Shown here piece after piece: positions 48,351 to 56,392 of a stretch of 64,000 nt of DNA. Source of the stretch: Rhizobium sp. (GTDB taxonomy: Bacteria > Pseudomonadota > Gammaproteobacteria > Burkholderiales > Thiobacillaceae); the NCBI GenBank assembly GCA_019459285.1, contig JAIBEL010000073.1, positions 158,543-222,542 on the forward strand, given 5' to 3'. How positions within the stretch are numbered: the first letter of the stretch is position 1; each line of letters opens with the position of its first letter. A model generated the notes under the pieces. The model was not told the origin of the DNA. It made no database searches and saw only the letters and a list, made by a program, of their open reading frames with translations. Position numbers and translations under genes: made by a program.

Positions 48351-49001
48351 TCAGGCTCGCTCCTCGCCCGCCATTCTAACGGCTAGCGCGGCAAATGCAT
48401 CATTCTCGTTTGCCACGTTGAAAATGGCATGTACAACCGCTTGTCCGAGAAAGTGGCAAGCTGCGGCTTGGACATGATCGCAGGCAAGTCGATCGCCCAG
48501 CAGGCCAGTCCGGAATGCCACGCCCGAACGTGCCAGCGTTTTAAGTACAGCATAGGCTTTCCGCATCGATTCGTCGGTACGGCGTATCTCCATGACGACG
48601 GTATGCGCCACGTCCGGCGGTAAAGCAAGATCGGCACACTCCCATTCCGCATCGAATATCACATCGTCATAACTGCCCACCATGTTGGGCAGGGCAGGCT
48701 CATCCGCCCGCATACCGGGCGCATACCAAGCTTCGCAATAAGCTTGCGGCAGCGTATGCAACTGCCTGCGCTCGAGTTGGTGCTTCCAGTCGAACAGGCT
48801 GCGGGGGGAGGATGAGGCAAACAGCCGGCCCTGAGTATCGATCAGGAGCGGCGTCCGGCCAAGGTGGTGCAGCGCACGCGCCAGGCGCATGCCCGGTTCC
48901 GGGGAGTCTGAAATGCAATGGATATATCGTAGCGGCGGGCGCGTGCCTTTCCCTGCAGGACATACACGCCGTCGCAATCCCGCAGCCTGATCAGCCGGCA
49001 T
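48351..49001 (-). CDS. Degenerate FlhG/FleN-like protein without P-loop
   Basis: The 216-residue protein is encoded exactly where flhG (fleN) normally lies, between flhF and fliA. It opens MPADQAAGLRRRV, the DQAxxLR motif by which FlhG stimulates FlhF GTPase. The body has the layout of a MinD-like fold: a first strand ending YIHCISDSPEPGMRLARAL where SGKGGVGKT would be, then RTPLLIDTQGRLF in place of the LLLDADLG strand, and YDDVIFDAEWE as the Walker-B-like strand. The catalytic Lys residues of the deviant Walker A are absent, so ATP binding is probably lost. The start at 49001 overlaps flhF by 11 nt and has AGGAC before it. The assignment rests on position, the N-terminal motif and strand pattern. 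Confidence 0.7.
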   Translation of the reverse strand: MPADQAAGLRRRVCPAGKGTRPPLRYIHCISDSPEPGMRLARALHHLGRTPLLIDTQGRLFASSSPRSLFDWKHQLERRQLHTLPQAYCEAWYAPGMRADEPALPNMVGSYDDVIFDAEWECADLALPPDVAHTVVMEIRRTDESMRKAYAVLKTLARSGVAFRTGLLGDRLACDHVQAAACHFLGQAVVHAIFNVANENDAFAALAVRMAGEERA

Positions 49002-50178
49002 TTATGTCCTTTTGGGTGCGTGTGCCCTTCAGGGTATTCATGCCTTGCTGGGGATGGCCATTTTGGCTGTGCCGTTCCGCGCGTTCGGCCTCGACCCCGG
49101 CAAACAGGGGCCAATCCTCGGCCTCGAGCGCATACGGCGTGGCAAGCTGGCCACCTTTCAGTGCGCGGTCGACAAGATAAGCGGCATTGGGTACATGGAG
49201 GTCTTCCGGCACACGCTGCCCGCCCGCGATATAGGCCAGCGGCAGGCGATGGCGGATCACGCTGTCCAGCGCCGCACCCGGCTGCGGCGTTTCGTCGAGC
49301 TTGGTCAGAATGCAGGCGGCCGCCCCCTCGCCAAAACGCAGCATCGCCTGTTCGATCGCCGCCCCCTGCTGATTCGCGGCGATCACCGCAAGACGGCTTA
49401 TCCCCAGTGCGCCAAGTGCCTGCCCTTCGCGGGTGCGCGGATCGGAAGGCGCAAAACCTGCAGTGTCGATCAGCACCAGCTTCTTGCCGACGAGTTGCGG
49501 CATTAGCTGCGCCAGTCCATCCCGGTCTTCGCACACATGCAGCGATACGCCCAGCAGATCGGCATACACCTTCAATTGCGCCGTTGCGCCGATACGGTAG
49601 GTATCGGCTGCCACCAATGCCACCTGATCGACCCCATGGGCATCGACGCCGCGTGCGGCAAGCTTGGCGAGGGTCGTGGTCTTGCCTGCCCCGGTAGAGC
49701 CGACCAGCGCATAGCGCCCGCCCGTCGTCGTCAGATCGGCTTCCCGCCCTTGCACCGGCAAATTGCGTATCAAGACCTGGCGCAGCCAGCGCTGGGCGGC
49801 CTCGGTATCGAGCCCGCGCGGCAGGCGCGCCGCCAGGGTACGAGCAAGCGAACTGCCGAACCCGGCCGCAAACAGGGTCTGCATCACGGCCACGCGCGGG
49901 GGATCGCGCCGTCGTGCCGCCCCCCAGGCAAAACCGGCCAGCTGGTTTTGCAGCAGGCCGCGCAGTCGCGAAAGTTCAGCCAGAATGCGCGAACTGCCGG
50001 CCGTGTCGACGGGTTCGCTGACCGCCGGGACCGTCAGGTCGCCATAGGCGCTGGCCAGCAGCTCGACGCCCCGCGGGTGCGGCCGCGTGGACAGCACCAC
50101 GGCGTCGTCGCCCAGTTCCTTTCGCACGCGCGCCAGACCTTCGCGCGCATTCGTTGAGACAAATACCTGTACGCTCAT
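48991..50178 (-). CDS. flhF: Flagellar SRP-like GTPase FlhF
   Basis: The 395-residue SRP-family GTPase sets the number and polar place of flagella. The N-terminal B domain (MSVQVFVSTNAREGLARVRK, LGDDAVVLSTRPH) is followed by an NG domain with P-loop YALVGSTGAGKTTTLAKLAA, QVALVAADTYRIGATAQLK, DTAGF and ILTKLDETPQPG. The B region is shorter than in Pseudomonas FlhF. The C-terminal tail (about 30 residues, HSQNGHPQQGMNTLKG) is hydrophilic and not conserved. The start overlaps flhA by 4 nt. Its usual regulator FlhG is present only as the degenerate downstream protein. Confidence 0.94.
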   Translation of the reverse strand: MSVQVFVSTNAREGLARVRKELGDDAVVLSTRPHPRGVELLASAYGDLTVPAVSEPVDTAGSSRILAELSRLRGLLQNQLAGFAWGAARRRDPPRVAVMQTLFAAGFGSSLARTLAARLPRGLDTEAAQRWLRQVLIRNLPVQGREADLTTTGGRYALVGSTGAGKTTTLAKLAARGVDAHGVDQVALVAADTYRIGATAQLKVYADLLGVSLHVCEDRDGLAQLMPQLVGKKLVLIDTAGFAPSDPRTREGQALGALGISRLAVIAANQQGAAIEQAMLRFGEGAAACILTKLDETPQPGAALDSVIRHRLPLAYIAGGQRVPEDLHVPNAAYLVDRALKGGQLATPYALEAEDWPLFAGVEAERAERHSQNGHPQQGMNTLKGTRTQKDINAG

Positions 50179-52253
50179 TCACGCGCTCCAATCGCCAGTT
50201 CAGTGCTTACCTGGACCATTTTATCGGCAGGCACCTCGGCATAGGCAATCACCGCAAGTCGCGGCAGGTTGCGCCGCAACAAACGCGAAAGGATCGCACG
50301 CAGGCCGGGCGAGGTCAGCAGTACGGGCGGATAGTCTTCGCGTTCCTGTTCGGCCAGGGCGCGCTCAGCGGCCTCGTTCAATGCATCCAGTGTGGATGGA
50401 GACAACAGCGCTTCGCCTTCGTCTCCCATCTCGTTCAGCAGGCGGGTTTCAGTCGCTGCAGCCAGGCCGATCACGTGCAGCGTGTCGCTGCCTTCGAACA
50501 GACGATCGACGATGCTGCGCCCCAACGCGGCACGCACGGTTTCCACCAGTTCGTCGATGGCCTGGTTTTTTGGCGCGCGTGCCGCCAGCGTTTCGAACAG
50601 GGTGCGGGTATCGCGGATCGAGACGTTTTCCGCAATCAACTGCTGTAGCACGGCCTGCACGCTGGTCAGCGGCAGATGACGCGGCGTCACGTCCTCGACC
50701 AGCCCCGGATGACTGCGCGCCAGCGTATCAAGCAGCTGCTGCACCTCGGTGCGCCCCAGCAGTTCTGCGGCATGCTGGCGGAATACGGCCTCGACCTGGC
50801 GCGCGATCAGTTCGGCAGGCGCCAGCACGACAAAACCGCGCAATTCGGCCTCCTCGACCCGGCTGGCATCCAGCCATACCCCAGCCAGCCCGGTCAACGG
50901 ATCCCATCCGGGCACGCCATCGATGCGTCCGAGCACGTCACCCATGTCGACTGCCAGCACCTGGCCTGGGGACATCTCGCCGTGCGCCACATCGACGCCC
51001 TTCAGAGTGATGCGATAGGTGTTCGGCTTGAGATCGAGGTTGTCGCGCACGCGAATGAGCGGCACCACCAGTCCCATGTCGGTGGCGAAACGGCGCCGCG
51101 CCTCGGTGATCCTACTCAGCGCCGCGCCCCCCTGATTGCGGTCGACCAGCGGGATCAGCCGGTAGCCGACTTCGAGCGCCAGTACGTCGACCGGCGGGAT
51201 GTCGTCCCAGGTGACGTCGACCGGCGCAGTATCCGCCTCAGCCAGTTCCAGCGGTTCGACGTCGAACGCGGCCGTACGCTGGCGGCGCATCAACCAGAAT
51301 CCCAGTCCACCCAGTACCGCGGCAATGGTCAGGAACGCCAGATGCGGTGTCCCCGGAATCACCCCCAGCGCACCCAGCACGGCTGCGGCCACATACAAGG
51401 TCTGCGGGCGGCCGAAAATCTGCGTGGAAAACTCGCGCGACAGATCCTGTTCGCTCGATGCGCGGCTCACGACGATGCCTGCCGCGGTAGAAATGACCAG
51501 CGCGGGGATCTGCGTCACCAGCCCGTCGCCCACCGTCAGCAGCGCATAGCGGCCGAGCGCTTCGGAGATACCCAGGTTGTGCTGCAACATGCCCACCGCA
51601 ATGCCGCCGATCAGGTTGACCACGAGGATGATCATGCCGGCGATGGCGTCGCCGCGCACGAATTTGGAAGCGCCATCCATCGCACCATAGAAGTCGGATT
51701 CGCGGCCGATGTCGCTGCGACGCGCACGCGCCTCGACCTCGTTGATGAAGCCTGCATTCAGATCGGCGTCGACTGCCAATTGCTTGCCCGGCATCGAGTC
51801 CAGCGTGAAGCGTGCCGCCACCTCGGCAATACGACCGGCACCCTTGGTGATGACGACGAAGTTGATGATGACGAGGATGATGAACACCACGAAGCCGACC
51901 GCGATGTTGCCGCCCACCAGGAAATTGCCGAACGACTCGATCACCTTGCCCGCCGCCTCTGGCCCGGTGTGGCCCTGCATCAGGATGATGCGGGTGGACG
52001 CCACGTTGAGCGACAGACGCAGCAGCGTGGTCAGCAGCAGCACCGTGGGAAAGACCGAGAAATCCAGCGGACGCCGCGCGTTCAGGCTCACCAGCAGCAC
52101 GATCATCGCCAGCGCGATGTTGAGCGTGAACAGCACGTCGAGCATGAAGGTGGGCAACGGCAGCACCATCATCGCCAGAATCAGCATGACCAGCGCCGGC
52201 ACCGCCAGCCGGTTGGCCGGCAGGCCCATTACCATCACGCCCTGTGCACTCAC
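50175..52253 (-). CDS. flhA: Flagellar export gate protein FlhA
   Basis: The 692-residue protein has about eight membrane helices in the first 330 residues (LAVPALVMLILAMMVLPLP, FTLNIALAMIVLLVSL). It shows the conserved flagellar cytoplasmic loop between helices (VITKGAGRIAEVAARFTLD, SMPGKQLAVDADLNAGFI, EARARRSDIGRESDFYGAMD, DGASKFVRGDAIAG). A C-terminal cytosolic domain follows (LRVRDNLDLKPNTYRI, LILAP-type VVLAPAELIARQVE). It starts with GTG at 52253, overlapping the flhB stop by 4 nt (GTGA). Length is normal. It is the proton-coupled core of the flagellar type III secretion gate. Confidence 0.96.
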   Translation of the reverse strand: MSAQGVMVMGLPANRLAVPALVMLILAMMVLPLPTFMLDVLFTLNIALAMIVLLVSLNARRPLDFSVFPTVLLLTTLLRLSLNVASTRIILMQGHTGPEAAGKVIESFGNFLVGGNIAVGFVVFIILVIINFVVITKGAGRIAEVAARFTLDSMPGKQLAVDADLNAGFINEVEARARRSDIGRESDFYGAMDGASKFVRGDAIAGMIILVVNLIGGIAVGMLQHNLGISEALGRYALLTVGDGLVTQIPALVISTAAGIVVSRASSEQDLSREFSTQIFGRPQTLYVAAAVLGALGVIPGTPHLAFLTIAAVLGGLGFWLMRRQRTAAFDVEPLELAEADTAPVDVTWDDIPPVDVLALEVGYRLIPLVDRNQGGAALSRITEARRRFATDMGLVVPLIRVRDNLDLKPNTYRITLKGVDVAHGEMSPGQVLAVDMGDVLGRIDGVPGWDPLTGLAGVWLDASRVEEAELRGFVVLAPAELIARQVEAVFRQHAAELLGRTEVQQLLDTLARSHPGLVEDVTPRHLPLTSVQAVLQQLIAENVSIRDTRTLFETLAARAPKNQAIDELVETVRAALGRSIVDRLFEGSDTLHVIGLAAATETRLLNEMGDEGEALLSPSTLDALNEAAERALAEQEREDYPPVLLTSPGLRAILSRLLRRNLPRLAVIAYAEVPADKMVQVSTELAIGARE

Positions 52254-53014
52254 CCGATCACCTCGTCAACACGCTGGCCGGCCCGCTGCTGGCGGCCGCG
52301 CATTCGCGCCCGTACTTCGGGGCTCACCTCGGATTCGCGGGCCTCGGCCAATACTTCCTGCCAGGTCATCGCATGGCGACGCAGATAGCGCCACCAACGC
52401 CAGCCGGCATCCACTGCCGCCGCCAACGTCAGTGCCGCCGCCAATACCAGTATGCCGCGGCCCACCCAGGCGGCCGTCGCGTCGAGCGCGACGCTCATTT
52501 CGCTTCGGGTCAGGCTGTGCAATCCCGACCAGCCGCTCGTCAGCACCCAGCCCACGGCTGCAGCGGCAAGCGCCAGCTTCAACAACCCCAACGATCCGTC
52601 GAACAGGGACTCGACGGAAAACAGGCGAGCAAACGGTTTGAAAGGATTGGCGCGCGTCAGATCGGCCTGGGCGGCCTGTGGAGCGAACACCCAGCCCGAG
52701 AACAGGATGGGAGCCACCAAGGCAGCGGCAAATATGACGCCCAGTACCGGCAGCACGGCCCAGAACGCCGCCCAGGCAGCCTGGATGAATACTGGGGAAA
52801 GCGGCTGCGCGGCATGAATGAATGCCACTTCGGTCAACACCTGCAAGGCATTGAGCAGGCGCGGCGCCAGCCAGCCCAGCATGCCCAGCGCCGCCAACAA
52901 CACGGCCCACGCCGTGAGTTCGGCGGAACGCGGCACATCGCCCGCGCTGCGAGCCAGTTGCAGGCGCCGCGGACTTGCTGGTTCGGTACGGGAAAGGTCT
53001 GTCTCCTCGGCCAT
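52250..53014 (-). CDS. flhB: Truncated flagellar export protein FlhB (no autocleavage domain)
   Basis: The 254-residue protein opens with the FlhB hallmark ETDLSRTEPASPRRLQLA followed by RSAGDVPRSAEL. Four membrane helices follow (about 33-55, 85-110, 140-165 and 185-207), and the linker helix MTWQEVLAEARESEVSPEVRARMRG breaks off at about residue 254. Normal FlhB has about 350-380 residues and continues into a cytosolic domain with the NPTH autocleavage site that switches export specificity; this part is absent. The stop overlaps the flhA GTG (GTGA), which argues that the short form is stable rather than a recent frameshift. The missing domain may be supplied by a separate FlhB-C-like protein elsewhere (inference). 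Confidence 0.88.
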   Translation of the reverse strand: MAEETDLSRTEPASPRRLQLARSAGDVPRSAELTAWAVLLAALGMLGWLAPRLLNALQVLTEVAFIHAAQPLSPVFIQAAWAAFWAVLPVLGVIFAAALVAPILFSGWVFAPQAAQADLTRANPFKPFARLFSVESLFDGSLGLLKLALAAAAVGWVLTSGWSGLHSLTRSEMSVALDATAAWVGRGILVLAAALTLAAAVDAGWRWWRYLRRHAMTWQEVLAEARESEVSPEVRARMRGRQQRAGQRVDEVIG

Positions 53015-53310
53015 GCTTGCCTCAACTTTTGGGGCAGTCTAGCACGAAGCGAAGAGGGTTTTTAGGCTGCGGGCCGGCTGCCTTTCATACAGGTACAGCG
53101 CCTCTCCCTTTCGCTTCACGGGCCTATCGATGTTGGAACGCTAAGCAGACAAGACACGCCCCGATCGGATTGCATCATGAGCCATTCCCTCTTACGGAAT
53201 CGCTCGTGCCGCGCCAACCTCTAGTTGATCTGGCTTGCGGCAGGATGGCGCTTGCGCAGGCTAGTCCCCCACCATGTGAGGTTCATGGTAGGAAAGTAGG
53301 TTATATTTTA
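53015..53310. other. Gap upstream of flhB and of the TetR gene
   Basis: A 323-nt divergent intergenic region. I see no gene in it and no convincing sigma-54 (TGGCAC-N5-TTGCA) or sigma-28 element upstream of flhB. A half-copy of the palindromic box (ATGAGCC) occurs at about 53177-53183 but has no right arm. The end next to the TetR gene is AT-rich. Confidence 0.5.
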
Positions 53311-53326
53311 TAAGTTAGATAACTTA
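53311..53326. promoter_or_regulatory. Operator-like palindrome before the TetR gene
   Basis: TAAGTTA-GA-TAACTTA is a perfect 16-bp inverted repeat 11 nt before the TetR-family ATG, embedded in an AT-rich TATATTTTATAAG promoter-like stretch. Its size and place fit a TetR autoregulatory operator overlapping the promoter or leader. Confidence 0.65.
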
Positions 53327-53337
53327 CTATTTGAGCC

Positions 53338-53940
53338 ATGAAACAGCAGACACGTACCCATGACAAGCGCCAGCATCTGATCGGGACAGCAGCCGACCTG
53401 GTCTATCGAAATGGTTTTCTCAAAACCACGCTTGCGGACATCGCCGCCGAGGCCGGTATTCCGCTCGGCAGCATTTACTACTACTTTCAGGCACGCGAAG
53501 ACATCGCGCGTGCCGTCGTGGAACGCCGCGTAACCGAATTGAATGGCTTTCTGGAGAAGCAGACCGATCAGCCGAATCCCCGGTTACGCCTTGAGGCGCT
53601 GGTGCACGTCTGGGTCGACGAGCGGGAAAGCGATACGGAGTTCGGCTGCCCGGTGGGTAGCCTGTGTTACGAACTCGCCAAGGGACGCGGCCCCATGAGC
53701 ACGGAGGCGGCACGGCCTTTCCAACTCCTGCTCGCCTGGTGCGAGGTCCAATTCCGCCTGATGGGATGCAGCCGCGACGCCAAGACACTGGCACTGCACC
53801 TTATTTCAGCCTTGCAGGGAATCAGTCTGATCGCCAACGCACTCGGCGAATCGGAGCAGATTTTGCGTGAAGCCGCGTATCTGAAGCGGTGGCTGCGTGA
53901 AGTGGGAAGCCGTACGAAACGGCCAAACGGAGCAAGCTAA
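53338..53940 (+). CDS. TetR/AcrR family transcriptional regulator
   Basis: The 200-residue repressor has an N-terminal helix-turn-helix at about 10-60 (RQHLIGTAADLVYRNGFLKT, TLADIAAEAGIPLGSIYYYF) and a C-terminal ligand domain with several cysteines (FGCPVGSLCYELAKGRGPMS, LLLAWCEVQF). The C-domain with GCPVGSLCYEL resembles the TetR_C group with redox- or electrophile-responsive cysteines. It starts at 53338 with only a weak ribosome-binding site, 11 nt after a perfect palindrome. It is followed by a DsrE-like gene 50 nt on in the same direction, so the two may be one unit under self-repression. The inducer is unknown. Confidence 0.88.
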   Translation: MKQQTRTHDKRQHLIGTAADLVYRNGFLKTTLADIAAEAGIPLGSIYYYFQAREDIARAVVERRVTELNGFLEKQTDQPNPRLRLEALVHVWVDERESDTEFGCPVGSLCYELAKGRGPMSTEAARPFQLLLAWCEVQFRLMGCSRDAKTLALHLISALQGISLIANALGESEQILREAAYLKRWLREVGSRTKRPNGAS

Positions 53941-53990
53941 TCCAAACCTTGCCCAGGATTGTTCAACTAACTACTCAAGGAGACACAACA

Positions 53991-54515
53991 ATGAAGTTCA
54001 CTCCCAAAATTGCGGCCTTAGCCTTGTTCCTCGCTTTACCGGTTTCCTATATGGCGCATGCGGAGGAATTCGCACCGTACGGCACCGCCAAAGTCGACCT
54101 GCACACGATGCCCGTCACAGACGTGGTATTTGACGTGAACTACGAAGACCCGCAGAAATTGAATATTCTTTATAACTTCATCAAGAATACGCAAAAGATC
54201 ACCCAGGGCAAGGTCGTGGTGGTTACGCACGGACCAGAGTTACGCGCCTTCGCCAAGGAAAATTACCCCAAATATCAGGGGATCATGGACAAGATGGCGG
54301 AACTGGCAAAGGATGGTGTCGAATTCAAGATGTGTAACAACGCAATGAAGGCCGCAGGCTTCAGCGCCGAAGACATGCACGGATTCGTCACGGTTGTTCC
54401 GGCAGGCTTCCCGGAACTGGCCTATTACCAAGGCAAGGGATACAAGTACATCAACCCCGTTCCGCTTTCGGTAAAGGATGTACGTTATCTGGACCAGCCG
54501 CAGCTTAAAAAATAA
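53991..54515 (+). CDS. Periplasmic DsrE-like protein
   Basis: The 174-residue product has a signal peptide (MKFTPKIAALALFLALPVSYMAHA) and a mature domain of about 150 residues with DsrE/DsrF-like layout: VVFDVNYEDPQKLNILYNFI, KVVVVTHGPELRAFAKENYP, and the conserved Cys in EFKMCNNAMKAAGF (about residue 115). A second region is FVTVVPAGFPELAYYQGKGY. Cytosolic DsrE proteins relay sulfur from sulfane donors; secreted relatives occur in sulfur-using bacteria, but the exact role is not known to me. The ATG at 53991 has an AAGGAGA Shine-Dalgarno. It follows the TetR gene by 50 nt and is followed by two hairpins. Confidence 0.85.
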   Translation: MKFTPKIAALALFLALPVSYMAHAEEFAPYGTAKVDLHTMPVTDVVFDVNYEDPQKLNILYNFIKNTQKITQGKVVVVTHGPELRAFAKENYPKYQGIMDKMAELAKDGVEFKMCNNAMKAAGFSAEDMHGFVTVVPAGFPELAYYQGKGYKYINPVPLSVKDVRYLDQPQLKK

Positions 54516-54525
54516 CACGCTCACC

Positions 54526-54556
54526 GCGCAGGGGTGAGGCTGCTCTGCCCCTGCGC
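54526..54556 (+). other. Hairpin after the DsrE-like gene
   Basis: GCGCAGGGG pairs with CCCCTGCGC (9 bp perfect) just past the DsrE-like stop. A second stem, CTGCCGG with CCGGCAG around CAGTGATCACTG, follows at 54571-54599. Neither has a T-tract, so they may be transcript-end stabilisers instead of intrinsic terminators. No credible gene lies in 54516-54812. Confidence 0.5.
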
Positions 54557-54812
54557 CGAACCGATGCAGCCTGCCGGCAGTGATCACTGCTACCGGCAGA
54601 TCCTCTCCGGATCATGTTCCACATGATCACGCCTGTTCCCGATGCGCTAGAAAAACACGGCATCCGGCTATCGCACACCCGCAATTCGCCAGCAAACCTC
54701 CTCCGAACGATCTGGCACGTAGACATCCACGGCACACCCCCGTCCACGCTTCCTCAACAGGAAGCGACGATCAGGCCTCACGCCCGACCGATTTATGTGC
54801 CATGATGTTTTG

Positions 54813-55316
54813 ATGAAAGCCATCATGCGTGCATTTGCAATCATCCACGGACTCATGGCCGTTCTTTTTGCCTGCGCGGCACTCCTGCTCATCATCGTCG
54901 CAGCACACATGGGATGGACCGCGTTCACCGCAGGACTGGATCAGTCTGCAGCCCAGGAAATCATTGAAGCAGTCGGCCTGCTTGCCGCCGCCGTGGTCGC
55001 CCTGCAAATCTCTCAGACCATTGCCGAAGAAGAAGTCATTCGCGCCGCCCACATCAGCGCCCCGACCCGCGTCAGGCGTTTCCTATCCCGATTCTTTGTC
55101 GTCGTCGTGGTCGCGCTCGCTATCGAGGGATTGGTCGCAACATTCAAAGCCCTGCACGAGGATCCTGCACAGTTGCCTTATGCAGCAAGCATCCTGTTTT
55201 CCGTCGGCGTCATTCTGGCTGGCTGGGGAGTCTTTATCCGGCTGAATCGGTCTGCCGAAGAACTGGAGCCCGAAGCCATGGCGGAAGCCAAACGGGAAGA
55301 CAAAAAACTCCAGTAG
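54813..55316 (+). CDS. Small membrane protein of unknown function
   Basis: The 167-residue inner-membrane protein has about four membrane segments: about 3-30 (FAIIHGLMAVLFACAALLLI), about 45-62 (IIEAVGLLAAAVVALQIS), about 87-107 (FLSRFFVVVVVALAIEGLVA) and about 120-140 (YAASILFSVGVILAGWGVFI). An acidic/basic C-terminal tail (ELEPEAMAEAKREDKKLQ) lies in the cytosol. The conserved-looking motif QTIAEEEVIRAAHIS lies in the first cytosolic loop. I do not recognise the family. The start at 54813 gives the best N-terminus, though no clear ribosome-binding site is visible (54795 is the other ATG). Confidence 0.65.
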   Translation: MKAIMRAFAIIHGLMAVLFACAALLLIIVAAHMGWTAFTAGLDQSAAQEIIEAVGLLAAAVVALQISQTIAEEEVIRAAHISAPTRVRRFLSRFFVVVVVALAIEGLVATFKALHEDPAQLPYAASILFSVGVILAGWGVFIRLNRSAEELEPEAMAEAKREDKKLQ

Positions 55317-55525
55317 TTATCCCGTCACGTTTAAGTCAATTCCCGGATGCGCGCAGGGACCGAATTTTTCGAATGATTCATCCCTCTTCACTGCGCTACC
55401 GACTACCTAAAACCAATAAAATCAATTAACCTTCCAGCGGCCTTGTCCAGCTCCATCGTTTCGGGCTTCATCGGATACAGGCTCGTCAAACATCACAATA
55501 AATTTATTTCTGGAGGAGTTACAAA

Positions 55526-56107
55526 ATGCGCACAATGCGTTTCGCCGCTGCCATCGCCTCGGCCATGGCCCTTTCCAATCCTGCGTCCGCAGGCTTTTTC
55601 GATTTCACCCTGGCTCCCTATGTCGGTGCAAGCGCAGGGCAATCCACTACGGATTCCTGCATCACGGGCACATGCGATAAATCGGACATCGGCTGGAAGG
55701 CATACGGTGGTCTGGAAGTGAATGAATACATTTCCATGGAAGTTGGCTACGTCGATTTGGGAACAGTCGACTACAGCGCACCGACTGGCACACGGGAAAC
55801 CCACGGCGTGACCATGCAGTTGCTCGGAACGTATGCGTTGAACCCGAGCTTCACCCTGCTCGCCCGTGGCGGCATGAATTTTCTGAAGACCAATGTCAGT
55901 GGCGCTGTTGCCGGCGCCAGCGGCAACGCGGAAGACACTGACGTCGTTTGGTCCCTCGGGCTGGGTGCACAGTACAACTTCACCCAATCGGTGGGGCTCC
56001 GCATGGAATGGGAGCGCTACTTTGAAGCGGGGAGTCCGGCATTTAATGGTGGCACAGGTGAAGCCGACGTTGACCTGATTTCCGCCGGGCTGGTCTTCAA
56101 GTTCTGA
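55526..56107 (+). CDS. Outer-membrane beta-barrel protein (OmpA-like barrel)
   Basis: The 193-residue protein has a signal peptide (MRTMRFAAAIASAMALSNPASA) and an eight-strand barrel: LAPYVGASAGQSTTDSC, GWKAYGGLEVNEYISMEVGY, VTMQLLGTYALNPSFTLLAR, WSLGLGAQYNFTQSVGLRME and a closing strand LISAGLVFKF with C-terminal Phe. The first loop carries a Cys pair (CITGTC) that may form a disulfide. It lacks the peptidoglycan-binding OmpA C-domain, so it is a barrel-only protein. The Shine-Dalgarno is GGAGGAG. It is followed by a strong bidirectional terminator and faces the isc operon. The function is unknown. Confidence 0.88.
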   Translation: MRTMRFAAAIASAMALSNPASAGFFDFTLAPYVGASAGQSTTDSCITGTCDKSDIGWKAYGGLEVNEYISMEVGYVDLGTVDYSAPTGTRETHGVTMQLLGTYALNPSFTLLARGGMNFLKTNVSGAVAGASGNAEDTDVVWSLGLGAQYNFTQSVGLRMEWERYFEAGSPAFNGGTGEADVDLISAGLVFKF

Positions 56108-56127
56108 TGCCTTTCCGAAACAATCCC

Positions 56128-56168
56128 GCACAATGAAAAGGGGGCATCAAGCCCCCTTTTCATTGTGC
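56128..56168. terminator. Strong bidirectional terminator between the OmpA-like gene and isc operon
   Basis: A perfect 18-bp stem (56128-56145 and 56151-56168; arms GCACAATGAAAAGGGGGC and its complement) with an ATCAA loop. The stem contains AAAA/TTTT near the base so that transcripts from either side end in a U-run. It closes the plus-strand gene and the minus-strand isc operon, 29 nt beyond the iscX stop. Confidence 0.92.
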
Positions 56169-56196
56169 ATTCCAGCTGGCCATCTTTGGACTTCCC

Positions 56197-56391
56197 TCAA
56201 CTCACTTCGTCAATCCATGCCATCTGGATCGCTTCGAGGATCTTCTCGCCGGAATGATTGGGGTCGTCGTCAAAATCAGGCAGCTCCATCACCCAGTTAT
56301 GCAGATCGGTGAAGCGGATGGTGCGCGGGTCGATTTCAGGGTGGGCCTCGGCGAGTTCGATGGCGATGTCGAGGGAATCCGTCCACTTCAT
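56197..56391 (-). CDS. iscX: ISC-associated protein IscX
   Basis: The 64-residue acidic protein of the IscX (YfhJ) family binds iron and regulates cysteine desulfurase IscS. It starts MKWTDSLDIAIELAEAHPEI, includes RFTDLHNWVMELPDFDDDPN and ends EKILEAIQMAWIDE, all matching the family. It is the last gene of the isc operon and begins 1 nt after the ferredoxin stop. Length is typical. Confidence 0.95.
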   Translation of the reverse strand: MKWTDSLDIAIELAEAHPEIDPRTIRFTDLHNWVMELPDFDDDPNHSGEKILEAIQMAWIDEVS

Positions 56392-56392
56392 A

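Noticed and set aside
50676..52388. 570-codon plus-strand open frame opposite flhA
   Set aside because: Gln/His/Arg-rich antisense shadow of flhA; no start signal.
52250..53014. Frameshift as the cause of the short FlhB
   Set aside because: The stop overlaps the flhA start in the usual GTGA manner and no NPTH-coding sequence appears in another frame between them; the short form looks genuine in this sequence.
53177..53199. Half copy of the ATGAGCC box upstream of flhB/TetR
   Set aside because: Only one arm is present (followed by ATTCCCTCTTAC); no dyad, so not counted as a box.
54614..54805. 63-codon open frame after the DsrE-like gene
   Set aside because: No Shine-Dalgarno, no homology, and it runs through hairpin-forming DNA.
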